Assembly: GCA_025056175.1 (NCBI GenBank)
Contig: JANWWK010000091.1
Coordinates: forward strand, 1 to 40,853
Direction: 5' to 3'
Origin: Anaerolineales bacterium
GTDB lineage: Bacteria > Chloroflexota > Anaerolineae > Anaerolineales > Villigracilaceae
Length of the DNA: 40,853 nt
The notes beneath the pieces are model-generated. The model was not told where the DNA came from. It saw only the letters and a program-made list of their open reading frames with translations, and searched no databases. This document shows, in pieces, positions 1-8,119 of the stretch. The translations under genes were made by a program, and so were the position numbers. Positions within the stretch are counted from its first letter, which is position 1. Each line of letters starts with the position of its first letter.

Positions 1-1004
1 GGCATCCCCGTTTCCAGTGGCTGACAGGAGGCCAGCATCAGGCGCGGAAACCCTCGCTGACGGCGGAAGAATTCCTGCACCAGGCGCGTTTTTCCCGACC
101 CGGCTTCTCCATAAATCAGCACACCGCCGCCGATGCGGTAGGCACGCTCCATTTGTTCGAGCAGTTCTTCTTGCCCAATGAAGGGAGCTTGTAAGCTCTG
201 GCGTACGTTCCAATCGGGCGGCAGGGCCGGCAAATCGGAGGAGGGAGAGGCATAAATACGTCCTTCCATTGCGCGCACACCAGGCGGGTAATCGGCGGCA
301 TCTCCGTAAATTTCTTCCAGGGATTCGTAATATTCTCTGGCTTCCTTAAGAGCATCACTTTTCAGATAATTTTCCAAAATGGCCTGGTGAACTTCGGCAT
401 CGAATTCATCGAATTGCAGTGCCTGCCTGAGCCAGCGGTTGGCCTGGTCGGGATGTCCGGCGGTGGCCTCGTGCGCTGCCAGCCGCCGCGCCAGGCGCGA
501 TAGTTGTCGGCCCAGCGTTTCTTCTGTTTCCCGCATCCAGTCGCTCAGCGCGTCGGAGTATTCCACATCGCCGCCAGGCAGAAAGCCGCGCCCATCCCAT
601 AACTGCATCAGCCGCAACATCTGACGATATGTTTCTGCGGGCAGCGAGGCCTGTTCGGGCAGTTTGCGGCAAGTCGTTTGAACTGTCTCAAGCAGAGCTT
701 GCATTTCGAGCAAATCTACCGAAATGCGTTGGAAATCGAGCGTCACGCTCTCGCGGGTGGCCTGAAGCAGGTTTTTCTCCGGCAAGGCTTCGCGCACCTT
801 ACCCAGCGCATCGCGTAAAGACGCACGCGCTTTTTCGAGCGGTTCATCGGGCCAGAAGCGGTCTATCAGATGGTCGCGCGTCACAGGGCGGCCTTGTGCA
901 GCCAGGTAATAGAGCAGGGCGCGCGTCAGCCGGCGCGGAATCACCACCGGTTTGCCGGTTTCGTCGTACACTGCCGGCGCGCCAAACAAATGAATGCGGA
1001 GCAT
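1..1004 (-). CDS. BTAD-family transcriptional regulator with P-loop ATPase domain (partial, N-terminal 334 residues)
   Basis: An open frame runs on the minus strand from ATG at 1002-1004 off the left edge. It begins MLRIHLFGAPAVYDETGK, the usual opening of the OmpR-like winged-helix domain of SARP/BTAD regulators (residues 1-95, including a typical DRFWPDE stretch). An all-helical BTAD/TPR-like region follows (about 100-245). Then comes the start of an AAA/STAND ATPase with Walker A GEAGSGKT at 299-306. Family members bind DNA and use the NTPase and C-terminal repeats for signal-controlled activation; the sensing C-terminus lies outside the window. There is no clear Shine-Dalgarno before the ATG, and a TAAAAT box lies only 8 nt upstream (1012-1017 on the minus strand), so the mRNA may be leaderless. 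Target and ligand are unknown. The family call is firm; the function is not. Confidence 0.85.
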   Translation of the reverse strand, partial: MLRIHLFGAPAVYDETGKPVVIPRRLTRALLYYLAAQGRPVTRDHLIDRFWPDEPLEKARASLRDALGKVREALPEKNLLQATRESVTLDFQRISVDLLEMQALLETVQTTCRKLPEQASLPAETYRQMLRLMQLWDGRGFLPGGDVEYSDALSDWMRETEETLGRQLSRLARRLAAHEATAGHPDQANRWLRQALQFDEFDAEVHQAILENYLKSDALKEAREYYESLEEIYGDAADYPPGVRAMEGRIYASPSSDLPALPPDWNVRQSLQAPFIGQEELLEQMERAYRIGGGVLIYGEAGSGKTRLVQEFFRRQRGFPRLMLASCQPLETGM

Positions 1005-1093
1005 AGCGTTTATTTTATCCCCCAACACTCCAAATTGAACAGGCGTGATAACTGCGTTCTCAACGTTTCTGGGAATCTCGGTTTGCTCTCTCT

Positions 1094-1246
1094 TTGTAAC
1101 TATCTAGCCTCCCTCACCCCCAACCCCTCTCCCGTTGGGAGAGGGGAGAAATGGCCTAGATTTTTGCCGCCTTTGGCAGTGACATCGCCGATTTGCGGCC
1201 GTTTCCCTCTCCCTTTGGGAGAGGGTTAGGGTGAGGGTAGATAGTT
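1094..1246. repeat. 153-bp imperfect inverted-repeat (MITE/REP-like) element
   Basis: The ends are perfect 11-bp inverted repeats (GTAACTATCTA at 1094-1104 and its complement at 1236-1246). They extend inward as imperfect C/T-rich and G/A-rich arms (to about 1131 and from about 1215). Each arm also contains its own small palindrome of the CTCTCCC...GGGAGAG type (about 1124-1143 and 1204-1223). No reading frame of note lies inside, so the element is non-autonomous. The same CCCTCACCCC(C/T)AACCCC core recurs inside purQ at 31566-31646. This marks it as a dispersed family in this genome. Confidence 0.7.
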
Positions 1247-1312
1247 ACCTCTCTTTCATAAATTGCAAAACAACCTGCGCGGAACCTCCAGGCACAGTGT
1301 GCCGGATGGGCT

Positions 1313-1318
1313 TATAAT
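1313..1318 (+). promoter_or_regulatory. Putative -10 box (TATAAT) for the 1339 gene
   Basis: A perfect TATAAT lies 20 bp before the ATG at 1339. No good -35 hexamer is visible 16-18 bp upstream, so this rests on the -10 alone. A CGGAG ribosome-binding site lies between the box and the start codon (about 1325-1329). Confidence 0.35.
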
Positions 1319-1338
1319 TCGAGGCCGGAGCACAGGCC

Positions 1339-1953
1339 ATGATACACGCTTACGAAATTAACGGAATTCCCCTGAAAACGGGTGACATCATCTGCACGAT
1401 GAACGGCAAGCCGGATATTCTCCCCGGCGAGTTCTGGCGGCTGATTGGGATGCTCGTTCCTGGTGATGTAGACCATATTGCCATTTACCTCGGCCCGGAA
1501 GGGCGTTGTATCGAGGCTGGAGCGCTGGGTGTCGTCACTTTTCAGGTACGCGATGGACTTTGGGATGCTGAACATACCATGCCGGAGCGTGGCTTGCTGG
1601 TAGATACTTTTTACGGCGTGGCGTACCCTCTGCAAGGGATGGGGCTGAGCCATGAGGAAGAGACGGCTATCCGCGAGGGCGTAGCCGCCTATTGCCTGGC
1701 CCAGGTGGGGAAACCCTACAACCTGAACTTTCTTGACCCGGATACCGACCAGGCCTTCTATTGCAGTCAGCTGGCCTACAAAGCCTACCTGCCCTTTGGC
1801 ATCAATCTCAATACCGGTATGTTCATGGAGCAACTGCCTGGTACGAACCAGATTATCTACCCCCAGGAAATCTGGGATGGCTGTCCACATGCGATGGACC
1901 CCAATCTTAAGCCGGGCTCTCATCCCGTGCCGCGCATCGTGCGCGAGGCTTGA
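1339..1953 (+). CDS. YiiX/NlpC-P60-like permuted papain-fold hydrolase
   Basis: This is a 204-residue cytosolic-looking protein with no signal peptide. The N-terminal GDIICT motif, the DHIAIYLG motif with His46, and a C-terminal FYCSQLAYKAY motif with Cys142 match circularly permuted papain-fold enzymes (YiiX/YycO type). In these the catalytic His precedes the Cys. Family members are amidases or peptidases acting on peptidoglycan peptides or lipids; the substrate here cannot be read from the sequence. The ATG at 1339 follows a CGGAG ribosome-binding site. The stop codon is 4 nt before the epimerase ATG at 1957, so the two genes are probably translationally coupled. No direct pathway link between them is apparent. 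Confidence 0.75.
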   Translation: MIHAYEINGIPLKTGDIICTMNGKPDILPGEFWRLIGMLVPGDVDHIAIYLGPEGRCIEAGALGVVTFQVRDGLWDAEHTMPERGLLVDTFYGVAYPLQGMGLSHEEETAIREGVAAYCLAQVGKPYNLNFLDPDTDQAFYCSQLAYKAYLPFGINLNTGMFMEQLPGTNQIIYPQEIWDGCPHAMDPNLKPGSHPVPRIVREA

Positions 1954-1956
1954 CCG

Positions 1957-2880
1957 ATGAACTTCCTCATCACCGGCGCTGCTGGCTTTCTCGGCTCTGC
2001 TCTTGCCAACCAGCTCGTGCGCGAGGGGCACCTTGTGCGCGGCCTGGATGACCTTTCCACCGGTGACCCGCAGGCGCTCTCTCCTGATGTTCACTTCACG
2101 CGCGGCGACGTAAATGACCGCCCCAAACTGTGGACTCTGCTCCAGGATATAGACTGCGTCTATCACCTTGCGGCGCGTGTCTCCGTGCCGGAATCGGTTC
2201 TGTATCCACGGGAATACAACGCCGTTAACGTGGGCGGCACGGTCAGCCTGATGGAAGCCATGCGCGATGTCGGTGTGCGGCGGGTCGTTCTTGTCTCTTC
2301 GGGGGCAATTTATGGTGACCAGGCCGAACAACCCCTGCGCGAGACGATGCCCCCTAACCCGCGCTCGCCTTATGCCGTTTCCAAACTGGCCGCTGAGTAC
2401 TACGTCAACACCATTGGTGACCTGTGGAACATCGAAACTGTGTGCTTGCGCGTCTTCAATGCCTATGGACCAGGCCAGCACCTGCCGGCATCTCATCCGC
2501 CGGTCATTCCCTATTTCCTGCGCCAGGCGCTTCGCAATGGCACGCTGGTCGTGCATGGCGACGGCACCCAAACCCGCGATTACGTTTACGTGGATGACGT
2601 GGTTTCGGCGCTTATTGCTGCTTCTACCGCTCCTGGCGTAGATGGTCTGGTCATCAACATCGGCTCCGGCAAAGAAACCTCGGTGCGAGACCTGGTCAAA
2701 GCCGTCCTTGAAGTCACCGGCAGCAAATCCGAAGTCATCTACAACCCCAAAACCGGCGGTGGCGTCTCGCGCATGTGCGCCGACCTGACCCTGGCCGCTG
2801 CCAGACTGGGCTATCGTCCTTCCATCCCGCTTGGGCATGGCCTGCGGCTCACCCTGCAGCGCGACCCACGCTTCAAATAG
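1957..2880 (+). CDS. NAD-dependent epimerase/dehydratase (extended SDR, GalE-like)
   Basis: This is a 307-residue extended short-chain dehydrogenase/reductase. The N-terminal Rossmann motif GAAGFLG is at 7-13, the active-site Ser region at 114-115 (VLVSSGAIYG), and catalytic Tyr139 and Lys143 in SPYAVSK. The C-terminal sugar-nucleotide region contains a RDYVYVDDVV signature typical of UDP-hexose epimerases and dTDP-glucose 4,6-dehydratase relatives. It probably converts a nucleotide-activated sugar for envelope glycans. At 307 residues it is close to the short bacterial UDP-glucose 4-epimerase-like proteins, but substrate specificity cannot be assigned. It follows the YiiX-like gene by 3 nt of spacer and precedes the PanE-like gene by 41 nt. 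It could also feed UDP-galactose metabolism with galK at 20176, but that is speculative. Confidence 0.88.
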   Translation: MNFLITGAAGFLGSALANQLVREGHLVRGLDDLSTGDPQALSPDVHFTRGDVNDRPKLWTLLQDIDCVYHLAARVSVPESVLYPREYNAVNVGGTVSLMEAMRDVGVRRVVLVSSGAIYGDQAEQPLRETMPPNPRSPYAVSKLAAEYYVNTIGDLWNIETVCLRVFNAYGPGQHLPASHPPVIPYFLRQALRNGTLVVHGDGTQTRDYVYVDDVVSALIAASTAPGVDGLVINIGSGKETSVRDLVKAVLEVTGSKSEVIYNPKTGGGVSRMCADLTLAAARLGYRPSIPLGHGLRLTLQRDPRFK

Positions 2881-2921
2881 CAAGAACAGACAATCAGCGC
2901 CACGTTCTCTTGAAAAATGCT

Positions 2922-3995
2922 ATGGATAAACTTAACATCCTCTCCCTCGGCGCCGGCGCCATCGGCACTTACATTGGCGGTTCGCTGGCGCTGGCAGGCC
3001 ACAACGTCGTCTTTTTGGAACAGCCCGCTGTGGTGGACACGTTACGTGCGCAGGGTTTGACGCTCGATTTGGGGCTTGACCCGCGCCGCAAACCGTCTCT
3101 CTTCCGGCTGAATCCCCCTGCCGTTACCTTTACCTCCTCGCTCGCCGAAGCGTTGTCTCACACACGCTTCGACGTCATGCTCTTTGCTCTCAAATCGTTC
3201 GATACCGAAGCAGCCCTTCGCTCCCTGACTTCAACGGTTTCCCCCACCGACCTGCCCCCTGCGCTTTGCCTGCAAAATGGCGTGGACAACGAACCCGCCA
3301 TTGCCGCCGCGTTGGGTCCGCAAAACGTCATTTATGGCACAGTCACCTCGGCAGTGGGGCGCAAAGGTCCCGGCCAGGTTGTGCTGGAAAAACTGCGCGG
3401 CACAGGCATCGCCGCCGGGCATCCGCTCTCCGAGCGGCTTGTTCGTGCGCTGGATGAAGCCTATCTGAACGCGCGGCTGTTTCCGAATGCTGCTGATATG
3501 AAGTGGTCGAAACTGCTCACCAACCTGCTGGCAAACCCCACTTCGGCCATTCTGGATATGAGCCCCGCCCAAATTTTTGCTCACCCGGCCCTTTATCGCC
3601 TGGAAATTGAACAGTTGCGTGAATGTCTCGCCGTCATGCGGGCACAGGGCATCCGCATAGTAGATTTGCCCGGCACCCCTGTCCGTGCATTGGCATTCGC
3701 TACCAGACTCCCGCTCTGGCTTTCCAAACCTTTCCTGGCCAGAGCTGCCGGTGCAGGGCGGGGCGGCAAAATGCCATCCTTCCACATTGATTTGCACGCC
3801 GGGCGCAAACAGAGCGAAGTCACCTATCTGCACGGCGCAGTTGTCCGCGCCGGCAAGCGGCTGGGAATCCCCACTCCGGTCAACCAGTTGCTCACCGAAA
3901 CCCTGCTGGCGCTCACTGAAGGACGGATTCCGCTCACCGAATTTGCCCATCAGCCGGAGAAACTGCTGGCCCAATTGCCAGGCAGCGCGCGGTAA
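2922..3995 (+). CDS. panE: 2-dehydropantoate 2-reductase family protein (PanE/ApbA)
   Basis: This is a 357-residue NADP-dependent reductase of the ketopantoate reductase family. The N-terminal LSLGAGAIGTYIGG forms the nucleotide-binding glycine motif (residues 8-20). The ALKSFDTEAAL stretch and the DMKWSKLLTN motif (candidate catalytic Lys196 in KLLTN) follow the family pattern, as does the all-helical C-terminal domain. In pantothenate synthesis PanE reduces ketopantoate to pantoate on the way to coenzyme A. Paralogues in this family act on other 2-oxoacids, so the role is likely rather than proven. The frame is open further upstream, but the ATG at 2922 starts exactly at the conserved N-terminus; upstream sequence overlaps the epimerase gene. 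No other pantothenate gene is in the window. Confidence 0.8.
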   Translation: MDKLNILSLGAGAIGTYIGGSLALAGHNVVFLEQPAVVDTLRAQGLTLDLGLDPRRKPSLFRLNPPAVTFTSSLAEALSHTRFDVMLFALKSFDTEAALRSLTSTVSPTDLPPALCLQNGVDNEPAIAAALGPQNVIYGTVTSAVGRKGPGQVVLEKLRGTGIAAGHPLSERLVRALDEAYLNARLFPNAADMKWSKLLTNLLANPTSAILDMSPAQIFAHPALYRLEIEQLRECLAVMRAQGIRIVDLPGTPVRALAFATRLPLWLSKPFLARAAGAGRGGKMPSFHIDLHAGRKQSEVTYLHGAVVRAGKRLGIPTPVNQLLTETLLALTEGRIPLTEFAHQPEKLLAQLPGSAR

Positions 3996-4057
3996 ACCCC
4001 CGAACTGTCTGGCATAGGTGAACGACGGCTACTTCATTTCCACCCTTTCATTGCACC

Positions 4058-5761
4058 ATGACCGTTTTTCGCTTTACCTCTCCCTCCTCTAACATTCAGG
4101 TTCATCTGCCCGATGGGCGCACCCTGGAAGGGCCGCGCGGCGCAACGGCGGAGGCCTTCCTTCGCCCGGTGTTTGCCGATTGGCCTGCGCCGATTGTTGG
4201 CGTCATCGTCAACGGAGAACTCCATGAGTTGACTTATCCCATCGAACTGGAAGCGCGCCTTCAGCCCGTTACGATGTCTGACCCGGATGGCGCACGCATC
4301 TATCGCCGCTCGCTCACCTTCCTGCTCGAAGCCGCGTTTTCCAACCTGTTTCCACAGGCCGGCTTATACATTGACCATTCAGTGGCCTCGGGCGGTTACT
4401 ATTGCGAAGTGCAAGGCCGCGAACCACTTTCGGCACAGGAAATTGGCGCGTTGGAAGACGAAATGCGCCGCCTGGCGCAGGCCGACCTGCCCTTCAGCCG
4501 CCGCGAAGCCGCGCTCGAAGAAGCCATTGCCTGGTTCCAGGCCCAGAACTATCCCGATAAGGTGCGCTTACTGCGTCATCGCCGCAAACCCTACGTGACG
4601 CTGTATCAATTGGGTGACCATGTGGATTACCATCATGGTTACATGGTGCCGTCCACCGGCTATTTGCGCTGGTTTCAACTGGCGCCTTCCAACGGCGGCT
4701 TCACCTTGCGGTTTCCGCGCCGCCACACGCCCAACACCCTCACGCCGTTAGAAGACTTCCCCAAACTCCTGGCAGCGTTTCGACAATACGGCGGTTGGCT
4801 CGAACGGCTGGGAATCGACTCGGTGGGCGCGCTCAACGACGCCATCGAAACCGGACGCAGCCGCGAAATCATCCTCGTCTCCGAAGCCCTGCACGAACAG
4901 CACATTGCCTCCATTGCCCGGCAAATTGCCGAAAAACGTGAGCAGATTCATCTCATCCTCATCTCCGGGCCCTCTTCTTCTGGCAAAACCACCTTTGCGC
5001 GCCGGCTGGCCGTGCAACTCCTGGCGCTGGGGCTTTCGCCGTTTGCACTGGAGATGGATAACTACTTCGTAGACCGTCATAAAACCCCGCGGGACGAGAA
5101 TGGCGAATACGATTTCGAGACCATCGAAGCGCTCGACCTGTCTCGCCTGGGCGACGATTTGGAGCGTTTACTGCGCGGCGAAGAAGTGCGAATGCCGCGC
5201 TACAACTTCAAGACTGGCTTGAGCGAACCCGGAGAAACCGTGCGTTTACGTCCCGGGCAGTTGATTATCCTGGAGGGGATTCATGGCCTGAACCCGCGCC
5301 TGATTCCGGCTTCGCTGGCCTCCCAAAGCTTCAAAATTTACGCCTCGGCCCTCACGCAACTCAACCTGGACCGACACAACCGCGTCTCCACCACCGATAC
5401 CCGCCTGATTCGTCGCATTGTGCGCGACGCGCGCGAACGCGGCTACAGCGCGCAACAAACCATCAGCCGTTGGGAATCGGTGCGGCGCGGCGAAAAACGC
5501 CACATCTTTCCCTATCAGGAAAATGCGGATGTCATGTTCAATTCGGCGCTGGCCTACGAACTGGCTGTTCTCAAACCACTGGCCGAGCCGCTTCTGCGTC
5601 AGGTGCCGCACAACACGCCGGAATTCATCGAAACCAAACGCCTGCTGGCTTTCCTGGAATGGTTCCTGCCGCTGGAAATGGACTGGATTCCTGACAACTC
5701 GATTTTGCGTGAGTTCGTCGGCGGTTCGATTCTGAAGGATTTCAAGGTGTGGAGCGCCTGA
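4058..5761 (+). CDS. Nucleoside (uridine-type) kinase with N-terminal TGS and ThrRS-like domains
   Basis: This is a 567-residue three-part protein. Residues 12-75 form a TGS-like ubiquitin-fold domain, as in threonyl-tRNA synthetase. About 80-240 resembles the second additional (editing-like) domain of ThrRS, with a YIDHSVASGGYYCEV stretch. Residues 295-500 form a P-loop kinase of the uridine kinase/phosphoribulokinase superfamily, with Walker A GPSSSGKT at 304-311, a downstream DNYFVDR motif and a RRIVRDARERG lid. Such fusions are annotated as nucleoside or uridine kinases in anaerobes and would phosphorylate a nucleoside with ATP. The function of the synthetase-like half is not established. 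The 3' end overlaps the next gene by 13 nt. Confidence 0.85.
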   Translation: MTVFRFTSPSSNIQVHLPDGRTLEGPRGATAEAFLRPVFADWPAPIVGVIVNGELHELTYPIELEARLQPVTMSDPDGARIYRRSLTFLLEAAFSNLFPQAGLYIDHSVASGGYYCEVQGREPLSAQEIGALEDEMRRLAQADLPFSRREAALEEAIAWFQAQNYPDKVRLLRHRRKPYVTLYQLGDHVDYHHGYMVPSTGYLRWFQLAPSNGGFTLRFPRRHTPNTLTPLEDFPKLLAAFRQYGGWLERLGIDSVGALNDAIETGRSREIILVSEALHEQHIASIARQIAEKREQIHLILISGPSSSGKTTFARRLAVQLLALGLSPFALEMDNYFVDRHKTPRDENGEYDFETIEALDLSRLGDDLERLLRGEEVRMPRYNFKTGLSEPGETVRLRPGQLIILEGIHGLNPRLIPASLASQSFKIYASALTQLNLDRHNRVSTTDTRLIRRIVRDARERGYSAQQTISRWESVRRGEKRHIFPYQENADVMFNSALAYELAVLKPLAEPLLRQVPHNTPEFIETKRLLAFLEWFLPLEMDWIPDNSILREFVGGSILKDFKVWSA

Positions 5762-6579
5762 AGCCAAAACCGCATCCGCTGGCCGTGCCGAAAAAACCGC
5801 AAGGGCAGGTCACGCGTGGCAAAACCGCCCGCAATCGTTTGCGCCAGGTAGATAACTTCGTCCTGCGCTACGACCCTGCCCTGCTCACCCGCCGTGATGG
5901 CGATTTTGCCGATGCCCTGTTTGTAGATTTGGGATACGGCGCCGAGGCCGTCACCACACTCGAATCGGCTGGGCGCTTTCGACGTTTGAACCCCGACCTG
6001 AAAGTGCTGGGAGTGGAAATCGAACCTGAGCGAGTGGCCGCCGCCCTGCCATTTGCCGATGAACGCACCTTCTTTCGCCTGGGTGGGTTCAACCTGCCGC
6101 TTCAGCCTGGGGAACACGTCCGCCTGATTCGCGCCTTTAACGTTTTGCGCCAGTATGAAGAGCGCGATGTTTTGCCGGCGTGGGAGCAGATGGCGCGCGG
6201 AGTCTTGCCGGGTGGGTTACTCATCGAAGGAACATCCAACCCTACCGGCGCGCTCTGGGCGGCGAATGTGTTGCGGCGCATCGAGAGCGGCTGGCGGCAG
6301 GAGGCCCTGGTCTTCTTCACCAACTTTCATCTCGGTTTTGACCCCGAACTGTTCCAGAGCATTTTGCCCAAGAATTATATTCACCGTGTCTTGCCGGGTG
6401 AACCGATTGGAGAATTCTTTGCTGCCTGGAAGGCCGCTTATGCCGAAACCAGTCCCGTCCGCACGTGGGGGCTGCGCGCCTGGTTTGCAGCCTCTGCCGA
6501 AGGTCTGGCGCGGCGCGGCTACGCCATCCACTTGCGGCGCAAATGGCTGGCAAAAGGCTGGCTGATTTGGCGTCTGTAG
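5749..6579 (+). CDS. Class I SAM-dependent methyltransferase-like protein
   Basis: This 276-residue protein starts at GTG 5749, inside the end of the kinase gene. The overlap and absence of spacer imply translational coupling. The N-terminus is basic and Pro/Lys-rich (1-30). VDLGYGAEAVTTLE (59-72) fits SAM-binding motif I and LGVEIEPERV (87-96) fits the acidic motif II loop. LPGGLLIEGTSNPTG continues the Rossmann-like core. The substrate is not identifiable and part of the C-terminus is family-specific. It may be an orphan methyltransferase or a degenerate SAM-fold protein. The earliest alternative starts would shorten the basic N-terminus without affecting the fold. Confidence 0.68.
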   Translation: MERLKPKPHPLAVPKKPQGQVTRGKTARNRLRQVDNFVLRYDPALLTRRDGDFADALFVDLGYGAEAVTTLESAGRFRRLNPDLKVLGVEIEPERVAAALPFADERTFFRLGGFNLPLQPGEHVRLIRAFNVLRQYEERDVLPAWEQMARGVLPGGLLIEGTSNPTGALWAANVLRRIESGWRQEALVFFTNFHLGFDPELFQSILPKNYIHRVLPGEPIGEFFAAWKAAYAETSPVRTWGLRAWFAASAEGLARRGYAIHLRRKWLAKGWLIWRL

Positions 6580-6741
6580 TGTCAGACGATACGCCTGAAT
6601 GATGGATTGTGCTTAAGGGAGGAGTTTTGTACGCCCGCGTTCATGACGCTTGGCACTACCCGCTTTCTTCCGAAAACGACATAATGAAACTGCAGAGAAT
6701 ATCTGCTAATTTTTGTCCAACTTCTCATAAAGGAGTAGCGA

Positions 6742-6984
6742 ATGCCCGCAAAAGGTTGGATTGAAGTATCTGACCAGTACTGTAAAGGTTGCGAACTCTG
6801 TATCAGCGCCTGCCCGCAGGGGGTGATAGAACTCGATATGAGCCGTCTGACCCCGAAAGGCTATCACCCGGCTCATCTCTTCAAAGATGGCTGCACCGGA
6901 TGCGCAATTTGTGCGCTCGTTTGTCCGGATGCAGCCATTACTGTCTATCGAGAAGTTGCCAAACCCGTTCCGGCGGCAGCGTAG
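6742..6984 (+). CDS. 2-oxoacid:ferredoxin oxidoreductase delta subunit (2[4Fe-4S] ferredoxin)
   Basis: This is an 80-residue ferredoxin with two complete CxxCxxCxxxC clusters: Cys14, 17, 20, 24 and Cys51, 54, 57, 61. That is enough for two [4Fe-4S] centres. It is the electron-transfer (KorD/VorD-type) subunit and would pass electrons from the TPP site to soluble ferredoxin. An AAGGAG ribosome-binding site precedes the ATG (about 6730-6735). The gene is 8 nt upstream of the alpha subunit, in the order delta-alpha-beta-gamma. The 162 bp before it presumably hold the operon promoter, but no hexamer pair with good spacing stands out. Confidence 0.92.
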   Translation: MPAKGWIEVSDQYCKGCELCISACPQGVIELDMSRLTPKGYHPAHLFKDGCTGCAICALVCPDAAITVYREVAKPVPAAA

Positions 6985-6992
6985 GAGGCAGT

Positions 6993-8108
6993 ATGGCTCG
7001 ACAGTTAATCAAAGGCAACGAAGCAATGGCCGAAGCTGCCGTGCGCGCCGGGCTGGAAGCGTATTTTGGCTACCCCATCACGCCCCAATCTGAAATTTTG
7101 GAACATCTCTCACGCCGTTTACCGGAGTTAGGCCGCGCTTTTGTGCAGGCCGAGAGCGAAGTGGCCGCCATCAACATGGTCTATGGGGCGGCCTGCACGG
7201 GTGCGCGGGTCATGTCCTCTTCCTCCAGCCCGGGCGTTTCCCTGATGATGGAGGGAATCTCCTATATTGCCGGGACCGAAGTACCGTGCGTTCTCATCAA
7301 CGTCATGCGCGGCGGCCCCGGTCTGGGCAACATTGCTCCGGCCCAGGGTGACTACTTCCAGGCCGTGTATGGCGGCGGCCATGGCGATTACAAAGTGATT
7401 GCCCTGGCGCCTTCCACCGTTCAAGAAGCGATTGACCTTACGGTTTTGGCCTTCGACCTGGCCGAAAAATATCGTTCTATCGTCATGATTCTGGCCGATG
7501 GCTCGCTGGGGCAGATGATGGAACCTGCTGAATTGCCGGAACTGCGCCCGGTGGTTCGTAAGGACTGGGATTGGGCTGTGACCGGTGCCATTGGTCGCCC
7601 GCGCCGCATTCTCTCTTCAATTTACCTGGAACCCCATGATGAAGAAGTGACCAACTTGCGCCTGCTGCAACGCTGGTTTGAAATCGAACAAAACGAAGTG
7701 CGCTACAAGGAGTACTACCTGGAAGATGCTGAATTCGTGGTGGTCGGCTTTGGCACGGCAGGGCGTGTAGCGCTTTCGGCGGTGCGCGAGGCGCGTCAGA
7801 TGGGACTCAAAGTCGGTTTATTGCGGCCAGTCACCGTCAGTCCCTTCCCGTTTGCCGTTCTGGAGCAGCTCTCACGCCGCGTGCAAGGCTTCCTGGTGGT
7901 GGAAATGAACACCGGTCAGATGCTGAATGATGTTTTGCTGGCAGTCAAAGGCCGCGCTCCGGTTGAGTTCTACGGACGTCCGGGTGGCATTGTGCCATTT
8001 GCCGATGATATTCTGACCGAAATCCAGCGCATGGTCTCTTCTCCTTTGCACGTGGTCAGCGACCCACGCAAGGCCTGGCTGGAACGCATGTTGACGGTTG
8101 TGCGATGA
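6993..8108 (+). CDS. 2-oxoacid:ferredoxin oxidoreductase alpha subunit (KorA/VorB-like)
   Basis: This is a 371-residue protein beginning MARQLIKGNEAMAEAAVRAG. It carries the family signatures YFGYPITPQSEILE, QAESEVAAINMVYGAA and a SSSSSPGVSLMMEG stretch of the pyruvate/2-ketoisovalerate/2-oxoglutarate:ferredoxin oxidoreductase alpha subunit. It forms the TPP-dependent complex with the beta subunit. This would oxidatively decarboxylate a 2-oxoacid with CoA to acyl-CoA, CO2 and reduced ferredoxin, or run in reverse. The start at 6993 is set by a strong AGGAGG site 5 nt upstream; longer frames only run into the ferredoxin gene. Branched-chain 2-oxoacids (VOR) or 2-oxoglutarate (KOR) are both plausible substrates, and sequence inspection does not separate them. 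Confidence 0.92.
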   Translation: MARQLIKGNEAMAEAAVRAGLEAYFGYPITPQSEILEHLSRRLPELGRAFVQAESEVAAINMVYGAACTGARVMSSSSSPGVSLMMEGISYIAGTEVPCVLINVMRGGPGLGNIAPAQGDYFQAVYGGGHGDYKVIALAPSTVQEAIDLTVLAFDLAEKYRSIVMILADGSLGQMMEPAELPELRPVVRKDWDWAVTGAIGRPRRILSSIYLEPHDEEVTNLRLLQRWFEIEQNEVRYKEYYLEDAEFVVVGFGTAGRVALSAVREARQMGLKVGLLRPVTVSPFPFAVLEQLSRRVQGFLVVEMNTGQMLNDVLLAVKGRAPVEFYGRPGGIVPFADDILTEIQRMVSSPLHVVSDPRKAWLERMLTVVR

Positions 8109-8119
8109 CGAGGTGAAAC

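Larger units (their letters stand above)
1005..1338. other. Intergenic region (334 bp) without a gene
   Basis: This region lies between the divergent BTAD regulator and the YiiX-like gene. It holds the 153-bp inverted-repeat element, a putative minus-strand -10 box next to the regulator start, and a TATAAT at 1313-1318 in front of the + strand gene. I see no convincing coding frame. Confidence 0.7.

Noticed and set aside
1957-2880. Assigning the epimerase as galE because galK is in the window
   Set aside because: The two genes are 18 kb apart and the motifs do not distinguish UDP-glucose 4-epimerase from related sugar-nucleotide enzymes.
1312-2883. Long minus-strand open frame (about 523 codons) opposite the YiiX-like and epimerase genes
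   Set aside because: It spans two well-supported + strand genes with full motifs, and its translation shows no recognisable domain. It results from codon bias in GC-rich DNA.
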